From the NCBI GenBank assembly GCA_003138485.1, contig PLGF01000166.1:757-64756 (forward strand): a stretch of DNA of 64,000 nt, given 5' to 3'. A program made the position numbers and the translations under genes. Under the pieces are notes generated by a model, which did no database searches, was not told the origin of the DNA, and saw only the letters and a list, made by a program, of their open reading frames with translations. Of this stretch, positions 47,689-58,277 are shown piece after piece. Position 1 is the stretch's first letter. Every line of letters starts with the position of its first letter. This stretch comes from Verrucomicrobiales bacterium (GTDB lineage Bacteria; Verrucomicrobiota; Verrucomicrobiia; Limisphaerales; Palsa-1400).

Positions 47689-49218
47689 ATGAGTGTGAGC
47701 GAAAAAGCAATCCCCCTCGCACGCGGTGTTCGTCGTGGACTCGCCGCCGCGTTGGTGCTGAGCACGGTGGCGATGGTGTCTGCTGCGGACGCGCAGCCGG
47801 GCGTTCCGGCTGAACCGGCGCGGCGCGTTCCGCAGACGCAGATGGGCATCACGCAACTTTCCAACGACAAACTTGATTGGTTGCTCGACGCCAAATTCGG
47901 GATGTTCATCCACTGGGGCCTGTACTCCGGGCCGGGACGCGGGGAATGGTACATGGAGAATCAGGGTATATTGCCGGAAAAGTACCGCCAGTTCGCCTTC
48001 CCGGAAAGCGGCGAGGCCTGCTTCGATGCCGCCGATTATCATCCGGAAGCGTGGGCCAGGCTCGCCAGGGATGCGGGCATGAAGTGGATGTGTTTGACAG
48101 CGCGGCACCACGATGGCTTCTGCCTGTTTGACAGCCCGCATCCCAACGCCTTCACGAGCATGCAGACGCTGCATCGGGACCTGGTTGCGGAGTATGCCGG
48201 GGCGTGCCGTGATGCCGGCTTGAAGGTCGGCCTCTATTACTCGCCGCTGAGTTGGCGCTATCCCGGCTATTACGACGTGGCCGGCACGAATTGCCTCCCC
48301 AACAAATTCGGCTACAAGACCGATCCGTCGCACCTGGAGAACGCCCGGTTGATGAAGGAGGAGAATTACGTCAACGTCAAGAAGCTCCTGACCGCCTATG
48401 GCCAGATAGACCATATCTATTGGGATGGCGGCTGGCTCGGCCAACAAGGCTCCGATGCGGACGGCGCCTACTTTCATGAACCCGGCAAGTATCTCGACCC
48501 CGCAAATCGCTGGCCCATCGGCAAGGAATATCAGGACATCGAAGAAGGCACGGGCAAAGCCCTGGGCATCATGGGAATGGTGCGCAAGTACCAGCCCGAC
48601 GCGATTGTCAACCCGCGCTACGGCTGGATGGGCGACATCACCGAGGAAGAAGGCTCGCGCGACACCACGGGAAAGGTCCGCAGCAGCGTGATCTGTGACA
48701 AGAATCTGACCATGCAGAACGGCGGATGGGGTTACAATGCCCAATCCATCGCGAAGGGCGACGTGATGACGCGGGATCAGCTCGTGCGCTTCCTGGCCAA
48801 CTGCGTGGTTCGCAACATGGTGTTGTTGGTCAATGTGGCGCCGGATCGACACGGCGCGATTCCCGACTTGGAGCAGAAGCGTCTGCGGGAAATGGGCGAT
48901 TGGATGGCCAGGATGGGGGAGGCCATCTACGGCACCCGCGGCGGACCCTGGGAGCCGGTGGATAAACAGTACGGCTTTTGCTACAATGGCCCGGTGGTGT
49001 ATGCGCATCTCTTGAAGGATTACGCTGGAAACACCTTCAAAATGCCGCCGCTGGGCGCGCTGCGCGTCAAGAAAGTATTTGAAGTCTATACGGGGCGGTT
49101 GCTCCCATACGACGGGGACCAGGCGGTGACCGTCCGCGACATCGACCGAACGGCCTCGCCCGCGGATTCGGTCGTGGCCGTCGTCTTCGATGCCGACATC
49201 CGGAGTGTTTGGAAGTAG
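47689..49218 (+). CDS. GH29 alpha-L-fucosidase
   Basis: DWLLDAKFGMFIHWGLYSGPGRGEWYMEN; WMCLTARHHDGFCLFDSPH; NMVLLVNVAPDRHG. Confidence 0.9.
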   Translation: MSVSEKAIPLARGVRRGLAAALVLSTVAMVSAADAQPGVPAEPARRVPQTQMGITQLSNDKLDWLLDAKFGMFIHWGLYSGPGRGEWYMENQGILPEKYRQFAFPESGEACFDAADYHPEAWARLARDAGMKWMCLTARHHDGFCLFDSPHPNAFTSMQTLHRDLVAEYAGACRDAGLKVGLYYSPLSWRYPGYYDVAGTNCLPNKFGYKTDPSHLENARLMKEENYVNVKKLLTAYGQIDHIYWDGGWLGQQGSDADGAYFHEPGKYLDPANRWPIGKEYQDIEEGTGKALGIMGMVRKYQPDAIVNPRYGWMGDITEEEGSRDTTGKVRSSVICDKNLTMQNGGWGYNAQSIAKGDVMTRDQLVRFLANCVVRNMVLLVNVAPDRHGAIPDLEQKRLREMGDWMARMGEAIYGTRGGPWEPVDKQYGFCYNGPVVYAHLLKDYAGNTFKMPPLGALRVKKVFEVYTGRLLPYDGDQAVTVRDIDRTASPADSVVAVVFDADIRSVWK

Positions 49219-49301
49219 GCTCACTCGTTGGTTTGGGCGCCAGCAGACTCCGCCGGCGCTGCGCCGGCCAAATCCAGCCGCGACAACGGAACGTGGCTGA
49301 A
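49201..49301. repeat. Dispersed repeat copy 1 (paired with 52287-52387)
   Basis: 101 bp ungapped alignment with about 10 mismatches; minus strand of both copies encodes [26 protein letters not shown]. Confidence 0.8.
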
Positions 49302-49518
49302 TACCCAAGTTTTCATAATTTCCTTTTCAAACGAGCATCCGTTGATGACCTTTCTCCGCGCCGGGATCACGACGACCTTTAAGGATTGGAGGCCGGCAAC
49401 CAGGAGGTTGAATTTCGTTTTCATAGTGTGTGATTTTTCTGTTTAAATTTCATTTTCAGTTGGCGGGCCAACCCGCCCACCATTGACCCATGCAAGATTC
49501 CTAATTGGAAGCAGCTCT

Positions 49519-50670
49519 TTATGGCGAAACAACCAGCCGGTAAAACCGCTGCGACGACGATAGGAGGGCGTTGGTGTCTGAAACCGTGAGCGGCATGCCA
49601 GTGGCGACGATGGGCGTTCCTGAATTGACCCAATTGGGTTGTGACAAATTGGTCGTGTCCTCAACCTGATAGGTCAGCCCGCTGGCCGTAATCCAAGTCA
49701 GATTGAAACTGTTCGATTCCTCGATGGGGCTTTGAAACCCCACGGCGGGAATCGGCGTGACGCTGATATCGTCCAAGCCAAAATAGCCCGTCTGATTTTC
49801 CGCCGCGAATTGAAGAACGGTGTTTGTCCCCCTGGCCGCGACGATGAATTGTAGAGTAGTCTATTGGAAGGCAGGAGTGTTAATCGCATTATAGATGGTA
49901 GCGCCGTTCCACTTGACTTCAAATTGTTGTCCTGATCCGGCTGTGGGGTTATCGAACCAACACGAGAACAGGTAGTCCAGGCCCGGCGTCGTGGGCAGGT
50001 TTTGAGAAAGGGTCGCCAACTTGTAGTCAGCCAGACCAGCTCCATAATTGCCGGAGTGGACGACGTTGTACCCAGAGGAAGCGTTCATCACGGCGTCGTA
50101 AACTGAGCCGTTGCCTGTGTCGTCCACAAGCGTCCAGGAAGCAAAGCTCCCTGTCTCAAATCCGCCGTTCCGCACGATGGTTTGCCCAATCTGCAGGCCA
50201 AAGAATTCACTCTGGGAGACGTGTGTGTTCCAATTCGTAAAGATCAGATTTGTGGCAAAGTCGCCGGTGCCGAGAAACCCGGCGGCGGCGCTGAAACTGA
50301 CGACGACGCTGGCAGCGGTGTGCGCCGCCAGGACGCCGTTTGTCGGTGTGGCAGCCAGCCAGCTTCCCGCGGTGTTGAGGACCGACCAAGTCAATGAAGA
50401 GGAACTGATGTTTGTCAGAATAAGGGTCTCTGTGGCGGGACTAAAGGCGCCGCCGAGCTGCCCGGTGGCGCTAAACCCGGCGGAAGGAGTGATGACCAAG
50501 GAACCCGATGTCAGGCGGAACACAAGACCGTGCCCCGTCTGGCTTGCGCCGTCGTATGCGCCACCCCCAAATTCCGCGGTCCCGTGGAACAAACCGCCGC
50601 TCGATTGAATAAGCGTGGACTGTGGGTTGGCGCCATCGGCGCCACTGAACCAGTACAGCGTTGTCAACAA
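49519..50670 (-). pseudogene. Secreted repeat / choice-of-anchor-like protein interrupted by in-frame TAG
   Basis: ORFs 49861-50670 and 49519-49776 are in the same frame, separated by TAG at 49861-49863 within NTPAFQ*TTLQFIVAARGTNTVLQFAAENQTGYFGLDDISVTPI; N-terminus also appears truncated. Confidence 0.75.
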
Positions 50671-50854
50671 CCCGTTGGAGGGCCTCGCGAAAGAGGACTA
50701 TTTCCCTGTCATTAGCCGGTTTCATAAGCGAAGGCATTGGCGCCTTCATTCATACATGCGCATTCGGGCGGGAAAAAGCATGGACGAATTTCAGACATTC
50801 TTTCCGCCACTCGACCCCGCCTGAACCGGCGTAGGGGCGGGAGGCTGACCGGCT

Positions 50855-51418
50855 TCACGGACACGCGCGCATCGCCACCGCCAGCCAGGCGCGGCTGTAG
50901 GCCCACCATTCCTTCGCGGTCGGCACGGCGATGCCCAAGAGCGACGCAGCCTCCTCGAAAGTCATCCCGGCAAAGTAACGCAGCTTCACCAATTCAGCCT
51001 GGCGCGGATTGCTGGCGGCAAATTGCTCCAGGACCTCGTTCACCGCCAGCAGCCTCTCGTCGTCGTCCGCTGCCAGGGGAATTTCCAACTCGTCCAGATT
51101 GACGCGGTCCGCTCCACCACCGCGCTTGAGGGCCATCCGCCGGCGCGCGCGCTCGACCAGAATCCGGCGCATCGCTTCGGCCGCCGCGGCGAAGAAATGA
51201 GAACGATTCTTCCACGCCGGCTGGGCATCGGCGCCCAACCGCAGCCAGGCCTCGTGGACCAGCGCGGTGGGTTGCAGCGTCTGGCCGGGCAACTCCCGGG
51301 CCATCTTGTGCGCGGCCAGTTTGCGCAATTCCTGGTAAACCAGCGGCAACAATTCTTCAGCAGGCGGCAGTTCGCCTCCCTTCATGCGCTCCCGGCTCTT
51401 GGGCACATCAATCCTCAT
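50855..51418 (-). CDS. ECF-family RNA polymerase sigma factor (TIGR02999-like)
   Basis: LLPLVYQELRKLAAHKMARELPGQTLQPTALVHEAWLRL..WKNRSHFFAAAAEAMRRILVERARR; sigma4 LVKLRYFAGMTFEEAASLLGIAVPTAKEWWAYSRAWL. Confidence 0.93.
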   Translation of the reverse strand: MRIDVPKSRERMKGGELPPAEELLPLVYQELRKLAAHKMARELPGQTLQPTALVHEAWLRLGADAQPAWKNRSHFFAAAAEAMRRILVERARRRMALKRGGGADRVNLDELEIPLAADDDERLLAVNEVLEQFAASNPRQAELVKLRYFAGMTFEEAASLLGIAVPTAKEWWAYSRAWLAVAMRACP

Positions 51419-51546
51419 GACTTTGGCTTTAGAAACTCTAACTGCGGGCGGATCAGTGGCTGAATTGGGTCTGCTTCCCGTGTCCGCAGTATTGGGCCAT
51501 TTCTAACACCTTGCCTAATACATGTCACGCGAATAATACGCCTTGC

Positions 51547-51628
51547 TTATATCATCTTGCCAGGCAACCAGATGGGATGGAGCATTTGTCCCTGGAGCAG
51601 GCTATTTGCCGGGATTCGGAGTGTTTGG
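51547..51628. repeat. 82 bp direct repeat, left copy flanking TA module
   Basis: 79/82 identity to 52217-52298. Confidence 0.9.
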
Positions 51629-51671
51629 GGAAATCAAGGCACGGAGTAAAGGCTGCCTTTAGGGTGCCAGG

Positions 51672-51986
51672 TTAATATTCCAAACGACTTGGAATTTCCG
51701 GTTCGCCTCGCGCACCATGCCAGACACGAGCAATGGCGACCACATGATTTTCCGGCAGAACCCGATAGATAATCCTGTAAGGAGGTAAAATGACTTCACG
51801 GATATTCTCGTCCTGCTCTTCCGGCACAACTCGTCCGATCTGCGGGAATTGTGCCAGCAAATCCACTTTGGCCATGAGCCGAAACCCAAAGGATTCAGCC
51901 ACGGGACGATTATTCGCCGCGATGAAGCTCACAATATCGCGCAAATCATCGTGCGCTTGGCGCGACCAGATTATTTTGAAAGCCAT
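51672..51986 (-). CDS. ParE/RelE-family toxin
   Basis: IIWSRQAHDDLRDIVSFIAANNRPVAESFGFRLMAKVDLLAQFPQIGRVVPE..IREVILPPYRIIYRVLPENHVVAIARVWHGAR. Confidence 0.92.
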   Translation of the reverse strand: MAFKIIWSRQAHDDLRDIVSFIAANNRPVAESFGFRLMAKVDLLAQFPQIGRVVPEEQDENIREVILPPYRIIYRVLPENHVVAIARVWHGARGEPEIPSRLEY

Positions 51987-52171
51987 GTCGCCAACTGCCG
52001 TTTGACTTCTTCGTGCGGCACGGTTTCATCACGCTCGATTTGGTCAAACCCCTTGCGGATCGCGGCAAGAAACTCCAATCGCTCGGCGATTGTGTCAAGC
52101 CTGGCATCTGCGGGCAATCGCTGAATCGACTCCAACGCAAACTCTTTATCGCTCATGGAATCAGTGTGCAT
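51971..52171 (-). CDS. Cognate antitoxin of ParE-family toxin
   Basis: Small ORF overlapping the toxin start; ESIQRLPADARLDTIAERLEFLAAIRKGFDQIERDETVPHEEVKRQLATWLSK. Confidence 0.8.
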   Translation of the reverse strand: MHTDSMSDKEFALESIQRLPADARLDTIAERLEFLAAIRKGFDQIERDETVPHEEVKRQLATWLSK

Positions 52172-52216
52172 GAATGAATCTTAAAATGCAAGGCCGTCAT
52201 GGTGGTCATACGGGGA

Positions 52217-52298
52217 TTATATCATCTTGTCAGGCAATCAGATGGGATGGAGCTTTTGTCCCTGGAGCAGGCTATTTGCCGGGATTCGGAGTGTTTGG
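52217..52298. repeat. 82 bp direct repeat, right copy flanking TA module
   Basis: 79/82 identity to 51547-51628. Confidence 0.9.
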
Positions 52299-52387
52299 AA
52301 GCAGGCTCACTCGTTGGTTTGGGCGCCGGCCGGCTCCGCTGGCGCAGCGGCGGACAGATCCTGCCGCGACAACGGAACGTGGCTGAA
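52287..52387. repeat. Dispersed repeat copy 2 (paired with 49201-49301), encodes the kinase C-terminal tail
   Basis: About 90% identity to 49201-49301 without gaps. Confidence 0.8.
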
Positions 52388-55309
52388 GACTATCTCCCTG
52401 CCCCAGATGCGATCAATGTCTGGATGTGACTCCATCGCTCTTGGATTCGGTGTGAGGACGATTTCCGCTTCCTTGATCCGCGGGTCCAATGGCTCAATGT
52501 TCGCGGAAAATTCCCCGCCGTCTCCCGACGATCCATTGGGGATCGCCACCGCCCAAAGGTCGCCACATTTGACTGCTTGTCCGGCAATGCGCAGGTTGAC
52601 CTCAACGCTGATGGGCAGCCCCGGCTTGGGATTGGGAGAGACCTGAACAGAGGCCGTCAGGCTCCCGCCCTTGCGCCGGATGATGACTTGCCCAGGCGAC
52701 AACGCGCCGTGGGCCAACGGGTCCAGCGCCGGGTCATTCGACAGGCTCACGATCTGGGCATCCCTGGCATAAACCCTTAACTCCGCCTGGCAAACTCGCG
52801 TCCAGCGGCGCGCGGCGGGAGGCCAGTCTTTTGACAGCGCATCCGACGCGAGTCCGGGCATGTTGGTTGCGGCGATCAATGCGCTTTCGATTTCGCATCG
52901 CACGATGTGTTTGCCGGGAGGCACGCCCAGCAATGGCAGGTTGCCCGTGTATTGTTGCTGGTTCCAACCCCGGCCAAAGACATCATGAACAAGAGCCGGC
53001 TGGCCATCCAGCGTGACAGAACGCAACTCGTTGAGGAGGTCAAACCCAAGCCCAGATCCCTGGCTGCTTACCCAAACGCTTCGCAACGTGCATTTGATCT
53101 CGACATATCGCTCGTTTTCACGCACCCGCGCCAGCGGTTCAATGGAAGGACTGCCATAGCAGGCATCCAGAAAACCCAGCGCACTTGTCTCTGTGACCAG
53201 ATGACTCTCGCTCAACTGTGTCAGCAATTGGCCAAGCCAGTTCAAGGGCTGGTCGTAGCCTCCGGGATAATCGCGCCGCAGCCACGCGGCAAGGTCATCC
53301 ACGATCTTGTTTGCCTCGTTGGCGCTGATCTGGCCCTTGCGAGCGCGCCCTCCCAATTCCAGCCAAGGCCACGCTGATGTCGGCGCGCCCAAGCCCGCCT
53401 GAATCACGGCGTCAGTCGGAGCCGATTGGAGTTTATCCGGCGCCTCGGCCAACGTGCGCTTGTCCACATAATTCGCCCTCCTAATGAAAGCGAACGCCGT
53501 CAGGCCAAGGGCAACGAGCGCGACCAACACCGCCCCCGTCAGGACGACCCGCGTGAGAAGCGGCAGTGATGTCAGAGATTTCCACGAACCAGCCGCTCCT
53601 TGAATTGTCTCGCGGGCAGGACTGTCCGCTCTGCCCATCGCCATCTTGACCTGCCTCGCCTGCGGTCTCCGGCGCATGGATCCACGCCACAGAACCAACC
53701 CGCCCGCGAGCAACCCTGGCACGAAACCCGCGGCGAGTCCGAGCAGGATGCCGGGCAGCGGTGTGTAGCGAAGAGTCATCTCGAGCATGTCTGCCGGAGG
53801 GTCGTCGTGCTGCTCGATGCGGTAGGCGCGGATCTCTTTGGCGATGGTGTCGGCTATGTCCATCGCTTCTTCCGGCTCTTCCGGCCGCTTGCCAGAGACG
53901 CCGATTTGGATAAGGGTGCCGCCCTCGGACCGCACGTCGAGTCGGCGCTTCAACAAGACCATCGCTTGCGCCTTGGTGAGTTTCAGCACCAGGTTGCGTT
54001 TTCCCCATCGCTCGTCCAGTTTTCCCGAGCGCTCGTCCAATTCGAGCCGGTCGATGACCCGGCCAAGGATGACGTCGGATCGGATGAGATCAACCATGCT
54101 GGCGATGAACTTGAAGTGCGCTTCCGCCGGGCGTCCGGGCTGCGATTTCTGCGGGCAACTGATGACCGCCACCACTTTCCAACTTTCTGCCCCCCCCATG
54201 ATGAGCGTTACAGTCCCTGCGACGAACAACCAGACCAGAACGCCCACAATCAACGCGGCCCGTATGCGGCCGCGAGTAGCCGCAGGGCGCGCTGGCGATG
54301 GCCCCGTCTCCGCGACTGGGGAAGAGGAGCTTGAAATGGATTCCACCATCGTCTTGACTTCGCTGACTTGCTGGTAGCGCAGTTCGGGGTTTTTCTCCAT
54401 CGCGCGCAGCACCACTTCATCCAGGCGCACGTCAATATGAACTTTCCTGGATGGCGGTTCGATCGGCTTGCCCGGCAATTCGCCGGTGAGCATCTGGTAA
54501 AACACCACGCCCAGAGCGTAAATGTCCGCGCGATGATCCACCTCGCCCGGCGCGGAAATCTGCTCCGGCGACATGTATTGCGGCGTGCCCATTAACTTGC
54601 CGGCGTCCGATAGCGCGGAGGAAGCCGGCGCGCTTTCTCCGCCAGTGGGTTTTTCCCCGGTCTGATTCCCGACGATTTTCGCCAAACCAAAATCCGCCAC
54701 CTTCACCCGGCCGCGCCGGTCGAGCAACAGGTTTTCCGGTTTGATGTCGCGATGGACGATGCCCTGGTCGTGGGCGTATTGAAGCGCATCGCAAATCTGG
54801 GGAACGATGGCCAGTGCCTCGCGAGCCGAGACCCGCCCACCCGCCAGCAACCGCCGCAGGTTCACGCCGTCCACGTATTCCATCAAGAAGAAATACAAGC
54901 CATCCGCCCGGCCAAACTCGTAAAGGGTGACGATTCCGGGATGGTTGAGCTTGGCCAGCGCTCTGGCTTCGCGCGCAAAGCGTTCGGCAAAAGCTGCGTC
55001 CTGCCCAATATCGGGCGGCAGGATTTTGAGGGCGACGATGCGGTCCAGTTCCCTCTGCCGCGCCTTGTAAACGGCCCCCATGCCGCCCTTGCCGATGAGT
55101 TCAAGGATCTCCAGTTGGGGAAACAGCGGCCCAAGTTTCTCCACCGGCGGCGGCACGAAATCGCGTCGAGTCGCATGGGTTTCGGTGTCCGCCCCAGAGT
55201 CCACGCCCGATCCCAGGCCGACTTTGATGAGACATTCGGGGCACAGGCCTCCTGGCGCGCTGGCTTCAAGCGCCTTTCCACAAGTCGAACATCTATGCTC
55301 AGCGGCCAT
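52307..55309 (-). CDS. Serine/threonine protein kinase (PknB-type) with zinc-ribbon-like N-terminus and TM segments
   Basis: [81 protein letters not shown]. Confidence 0.93.
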   Translation of the reverse strand: MAAEHRCSTCGKALEASAPGGLCPECLIKVGLGSGVDSGADTETHATRRDFVPPPVEKLGPLFPQLEILELIGKGGMGAVYKARQRELDRIVALKILPPDIGQDAAFAERFAREARALAKLNHPGIVTLYEFGRADGLYFFLMEYVDGVNLRRLLAGGRVSAREALAIVPQICDALQYAHDQGIVHRDIKPENLLLDRRGRVKVADFGLAKIVGNQTGEKPTGGESAPASSALSDAGKLMGTPQYMSPEQISAPGEVDHRADIYALGVVFYQMLTGELPGKPIEPPSRKVHIDVRLDEVVLRAMEKNPELRYQQVSEVKTMVESISSSSSPVAETGPSPARPAATRGRIRAALIVGVLVWLFVAGTVTLIMGGAESWKVVAVISCPQKSQPGRPAEAHFKFIASMVDLIRSDVILGRVIDRLELDERSGKLDERWGKRNLVLKLTKAQAMVLLKRRLDVRSEGGTLIQIGVSGKRPEEPEEAMDIADTIAKEIRAYRIEQHDDPPADMLEMTLRYTPLPGILLGLAAGFVPGLLAGGLVLWRGSMRRRPQARQVKMAMGRADSPARETIQGAAGSWKSLTSLPLLTRVVLTGAVLVALVALGLTAFAFIRRANYVDKRTLAEAPDKLQSAPTDAVIQAGLGAPTSAWPWLELGGRARKGQISANEANKIVDDLAAWLRRDYPGGYDQPLNWLGQLLTQLSESHLVTETSALGFLDACYGSPSIEPLARVRENERYVEIKCTLRSVWVSSQGSGLGFDLLNELRSVTLDGQPALVHDVFGRGWNQQQYTGNLPLLGVPPGKHIVRCEIESALIAATNMPGLASDALSKDWPPAARRWTRVCQAELRVYARDAQIVSLSNDPALDPLAHGALSPGQVIIRRKGGSLTASVQVSPNPKPGLPISVEVNLRIAGQAVKCGDLWAVAIPNGSSGDGGEFSANIEPLDPRIKEAEIVLTPNPRAMESHPDIDRIWGREIVFSHVPLSRQDLSAAAPAEPAGAQTNE

Positions 55310-55375
55310 ATTATTTCTTTCCACCCTTACCTTAGCGAACCAAGGCGGAATGTTACACGCGGCGGAGAAAAAGAT

Positions 55376-56134
55376 TCATCGGGTGCGGGCCAACACTCGA
55401 AAAAGGTGGCGCAGTTCATCGTCCACGTCAGCGGGGGAACCCACGGTGTGGGCCACTTCGGCCCTGAGCCGTTGCCGGTAGCGTTCCCGCAAGCGATGCA
55501 CCGCGACTCTCACCGCGCCTTCGGACATGTTTAAGGCGGAGGCCAAGGCGGCGTAGGGCTGGGTTTCGCGGCTGCCCGTCAGGGTGGGTTTGAGGACCTC
55601 GAATAATCGGCCATTGCCGTCTTGTTCATAGTCTGCGCCCAAATCCCGGACAACCGTATCCAACAAAGTGAGCGCCCACTGCTTTTCAAAGGCTTGTTCG
55701 GGAGTGTGGTTGTCGGCAGGTTCACGGGTGTAGCGGGTCTCCGCGGTGTCCAACGGCAACGGCAGCGGATGCAGATTGCCGGCCCGCTTCTGAGCGTTTG
55801 CCTTGCGCCATTCAACGACGAGAAACCGTTTCAACATGAGCAACAGAAACGACCGGAACCGTCCGCGCGATTGGTCGGCGTCGGCAATCCAGTGCTTCTC
55901 CAGCAGCCGGGCGAAGAATTCCTGGGTCAGGTCTTGCGCGTCGTGGGTGGAGTGTCCCTGACGACGGACAAAATTGTAAATGGGATACCAGTATATCCGG
56001 CAGAGATGCTCCAACGCGGCCTGGGCGCGCGGCGTGTCGCTCCGCGCCGCCGCAAGGACAACCGACCAATGCGTGGTCACAAAAGCCGGCGCATCCGGGG
56101 CGTCGTCGCGGCGGTTGGTTTCGCTTGCCGCCAT
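55376..56134 (-). CDS. ECF-family RNA polymerase sigma factor
   Basis: FVTTHWSVVLAAARSDTPRAQAALEHLCRIYWYPIYNFVRRQGHSTHDAQDLTQEFFARLLEK; ALNMSEGAVRVAVHRLRERYR. Confidence 0.92.
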   Translation of the reverse strand: MAASETNRRDDAPDAPAFVTTHWSVVLAAARSDTPRAQAALEHLCRIYWYPIYNFVRRQGHSTHDAQDLTQEFFARLLEKHWIADADQSRGRFRSFLLLMLKRFLVVEWRKANAQKRAGNLHPLPLPLDTAETRYTREPADNHTPEQAFEKQWALTLLDTVVRDLGADYEQDGNGRLFEVLKPTLTGSRETQPYAALASALNMSEGAVRVAVHRLRERYRQRLRAEVAHTVGSPADVDDELRHLFRVLARTR

Positions 56135-56154
56135 GAACTTTACTTTAGTATTGA

Positions 56155-57009
56155 CTACTCGAAGGCCTTCGCCAGCGCGGCTCTCATCGCGGCTTCCGGC
56201 GCCGGGCGGCCCGTCCACATCTCAAACCCAATGACGCCCTGGCAGACCAGCATGGGCAGGCCGGTCAGCGTTCGTAATCCTCGGGCGCGCGCGGCCTTGA
56301 TGAAACCGGTTTCCGCCGGATTGGGCACCACGTCGCAAACGAGCAGATCGGGCCGGGCCTCTTGCAAGTCCGCCGGGGGCGTCTCGGCGACATTGGGAAA
56401 CAATCCAATGGAAGTGCAGTTGACCAGAATATCCACTTCCGCGCCAACCTTGCACACCCCGCTCCACAACTCAAACCGCGCGGACAGGCCGGCGCGCCGC
56501 TTGAGGTCCTCGCACAAGGCGGCGCCGCGCTCCGCGCCGCGATTGACGATGGCCAGCCGCTTCACGCCCGCCGCCGCCAGTTCAAACGCGATGGCCCGGG
56601 CCGCGCCGCCCGCGCCCAGCAGGAGCACGTTCCGGCCCGCCGGATCAAGGCCGGCTTCCAGCCGCAGTCCGCGCAGGAAACCTTTGCCATCGGTGTTTTC
56701 GCCGATCAGCCGGCGTCCGTCGCGCCGCACCGTGTTGACAGCGCCGATGCGCGCGGCATCTGGCGACACTTCATCCAGAAGGGGAAGGACGGCGACTTTA
56801 TGCGGGATGGTCAGATTGACGCCTTGCATCCCAAGAGCGCGCACACCGCGGATGGCGTCGGCCAGGTCCGCGGGCGCGACATCCATGGTGAGATAGCGCC
56901 ACGGCAAGCCCAGCACCGCGAAGGCCGCCTCCTGCATGACGCAAGTGGGATTCTCGGCGACGGGATGGCCGAGAACACCGACCAGTTCCAATTTATAATT
57001 TGCAGCCAT
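56155..57009 (-). CDS. aroE: Shikimate dehydrogenase
   Basis: GVLGHPVAENPTCVMQEAAFAVLGLPWRYL; GVNLTIPHKVAVLPLLDEV; AVNTVRRDGRRLIGENTDGKGF; LLGAGGAARAIAFEL. Confidence 0.93.
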   Translation of the reverse strand: MAANYKLELVGVLGHPVAENPTCVMQEAAFAVLGLPWRYLTMDVAPADLADAIRGVRALGMQGVNLTIPHKVAVLPLLDEVSPDAARIGAVNTVRRDGRRLIGENTDGKGFLRGLRLEAGLDPAGRNVLLLGAGGAARAIAFELAAAGVKRLAIVNRGAERGAALCEDLKRRAGLSARFELWSGVCKVGAEVDILVNCTSIGLFPNVAETPPADLQEARPDLLVCDVVPNPAETGFIKAARARGLRTLTGLPMLVCQGVIGFEMWTGRPAPEAAMRAALAKAFE

Positions 57010-57035
57010 CGACTGGCGGGAAGGATGACAGTGGG

Positions 57036-58172
57036 CTATCCCTCGGAGGTCACCCGCGCCGCATTCTTCCATTTGAGCTGGTTCTCTATCGAAGACGCAA
57101 GCTGGTACTTTTTGGCAAGCTTGGCGACGGGTTCGCCCAGTATCTCCATCTTTCCCAGATCGGACTCGCCCGCCTTGGCTGCAGCCAGGTAAGTCAGGTA
57201 TCCGATATTGGCCGGATCAATCCCCATGAGGGTGGCGCCGACGGTATCTGCGGCGAGGCAATCGGTGCTGACGACGCAGACGCGATGGTCCACGCGGGTG
57301 CCCCTGACAGGGCCATTGCCTTCCATGCCCTCAAAGCCGTCAATGACGGAGAGCGAGGGGTGAAGCATCGGCGCGAGCATGGCCAGATTGATGTTGATGC
57401 CGTGGGCGCCACCACCGTGGAGGATGGGCTTGTCGCTGCCACCAAATCCGCGCCCACCCCGGTCGCCGTTGGGATTGGGCAGCTTCAGCGCCGAGCCGAC
57501 GACGATGTTCTTGATGGACATCGTGGCGACGACCAGATCGTGGGTCTTGAGCATGCACGCCGAAATGATGAAGTTGTCCGTCTGATTGGCCAGGATGCCC
57601 GACACCCGCACCCGGCGCGGCGTCGCGTCGGTCTGGTTGAACGCCAGGATCGTCTTGTATTCTTCGTGGTCCAGATCCACCAGTTTGACCTTGTACTTGT
57701 CCGCGAGCGTGGTATAGCCGAAGTTCTGGAAGCCCTCCATCGTGGAGCCCAGGGCGGATTCGGCAATAATGGCGTTGTCGAGCTTCCCGATGGACTTGAG
57801 GAACTCCAGAATGCCAGCCAGAGCATCCGCGTGCGTGGCGGGAAGCTGGGTGGTCGTGGAAACATTGTTGGGCTTGATGACCACCCGGCGATTGCCGATG
57901 GACTGGGCGATTTCCTTTTCCAGCGACTTCATGGCCCGGAAAATATTGTCGGTGCGATTGTCGCCGTTAGTGAGCGCGACCTTGGCAGGCGCGGCGGAAG
58001 CGGCCGCGGCCGCCTGCGGGGCGGCGGGTGTTTGAGGCGCGGAGCCGGGCGCGTCCGCCGCATGGGCAAAGCGACCCGCGAACAGTGCGGCGGCGCCTGT
58101 GGCAAGCCCGGTCTTTAGAAGGAAATCACGACGATTGGTGAGGGAACACTCTCTTGCGGACTGACTTTTCAT
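57036..58172 (-). CDS. DUF362-domain protein with Tat signal
   Basis: TNRRDFLLKTGLATGAAALFAGRFAHA; RVVIKPNNVS; DNFIISACMLKTHDLVVATMSIKNIVVGSAL. Confidence 0.85.
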   Translation of the reverse strand: MKSQSARECSLTNRRDFLLKTGLATGAAALFAGRFAHAADAPGSAPQTPAAPQAAAAASAAPAKVALTNGDNRTDNIFRAMKSLEKEIAQSIGNRRVVIKPNNVSTTTQLPATHADALAGILEFLKSIGKLDNAIIAESALGSTMEGFQNFGYTTLADKYKVKLVDLDHEEYKTILAFNQTDATPRRVRVSGILANQTDNFIISACMLKTHDLVVATMSIKNIVVGSALKLPNPNGDRGGRGFGGSDKPILHGGGAHGININLAMLAPMLHPSLSVIDGFEGMEGNGPVRGTRVDHRVCVVSTDCLAADTVGATLMGIDPANIGYLTYLAAAKAGESDLGKMEILGEPVAKLAKKYQLASSIENQLKWKNAARVTSEG

Positions 58173-58277
58173 GGTGTGATAATACCGTGGCGCGGCCCGG
58201 CGTGTCAATGGGAAGGCTTATCTTCTTTGCTTGGCACGCCCCGGTAAACAGGTTAAATAAGTTCAACAAGCAATATT

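Noticed and set aside
47605-49308. 567 aa minus-strand ORF
   Set aside because: Shadow of the plus-strand GH29 gene, which has clear family motifs.
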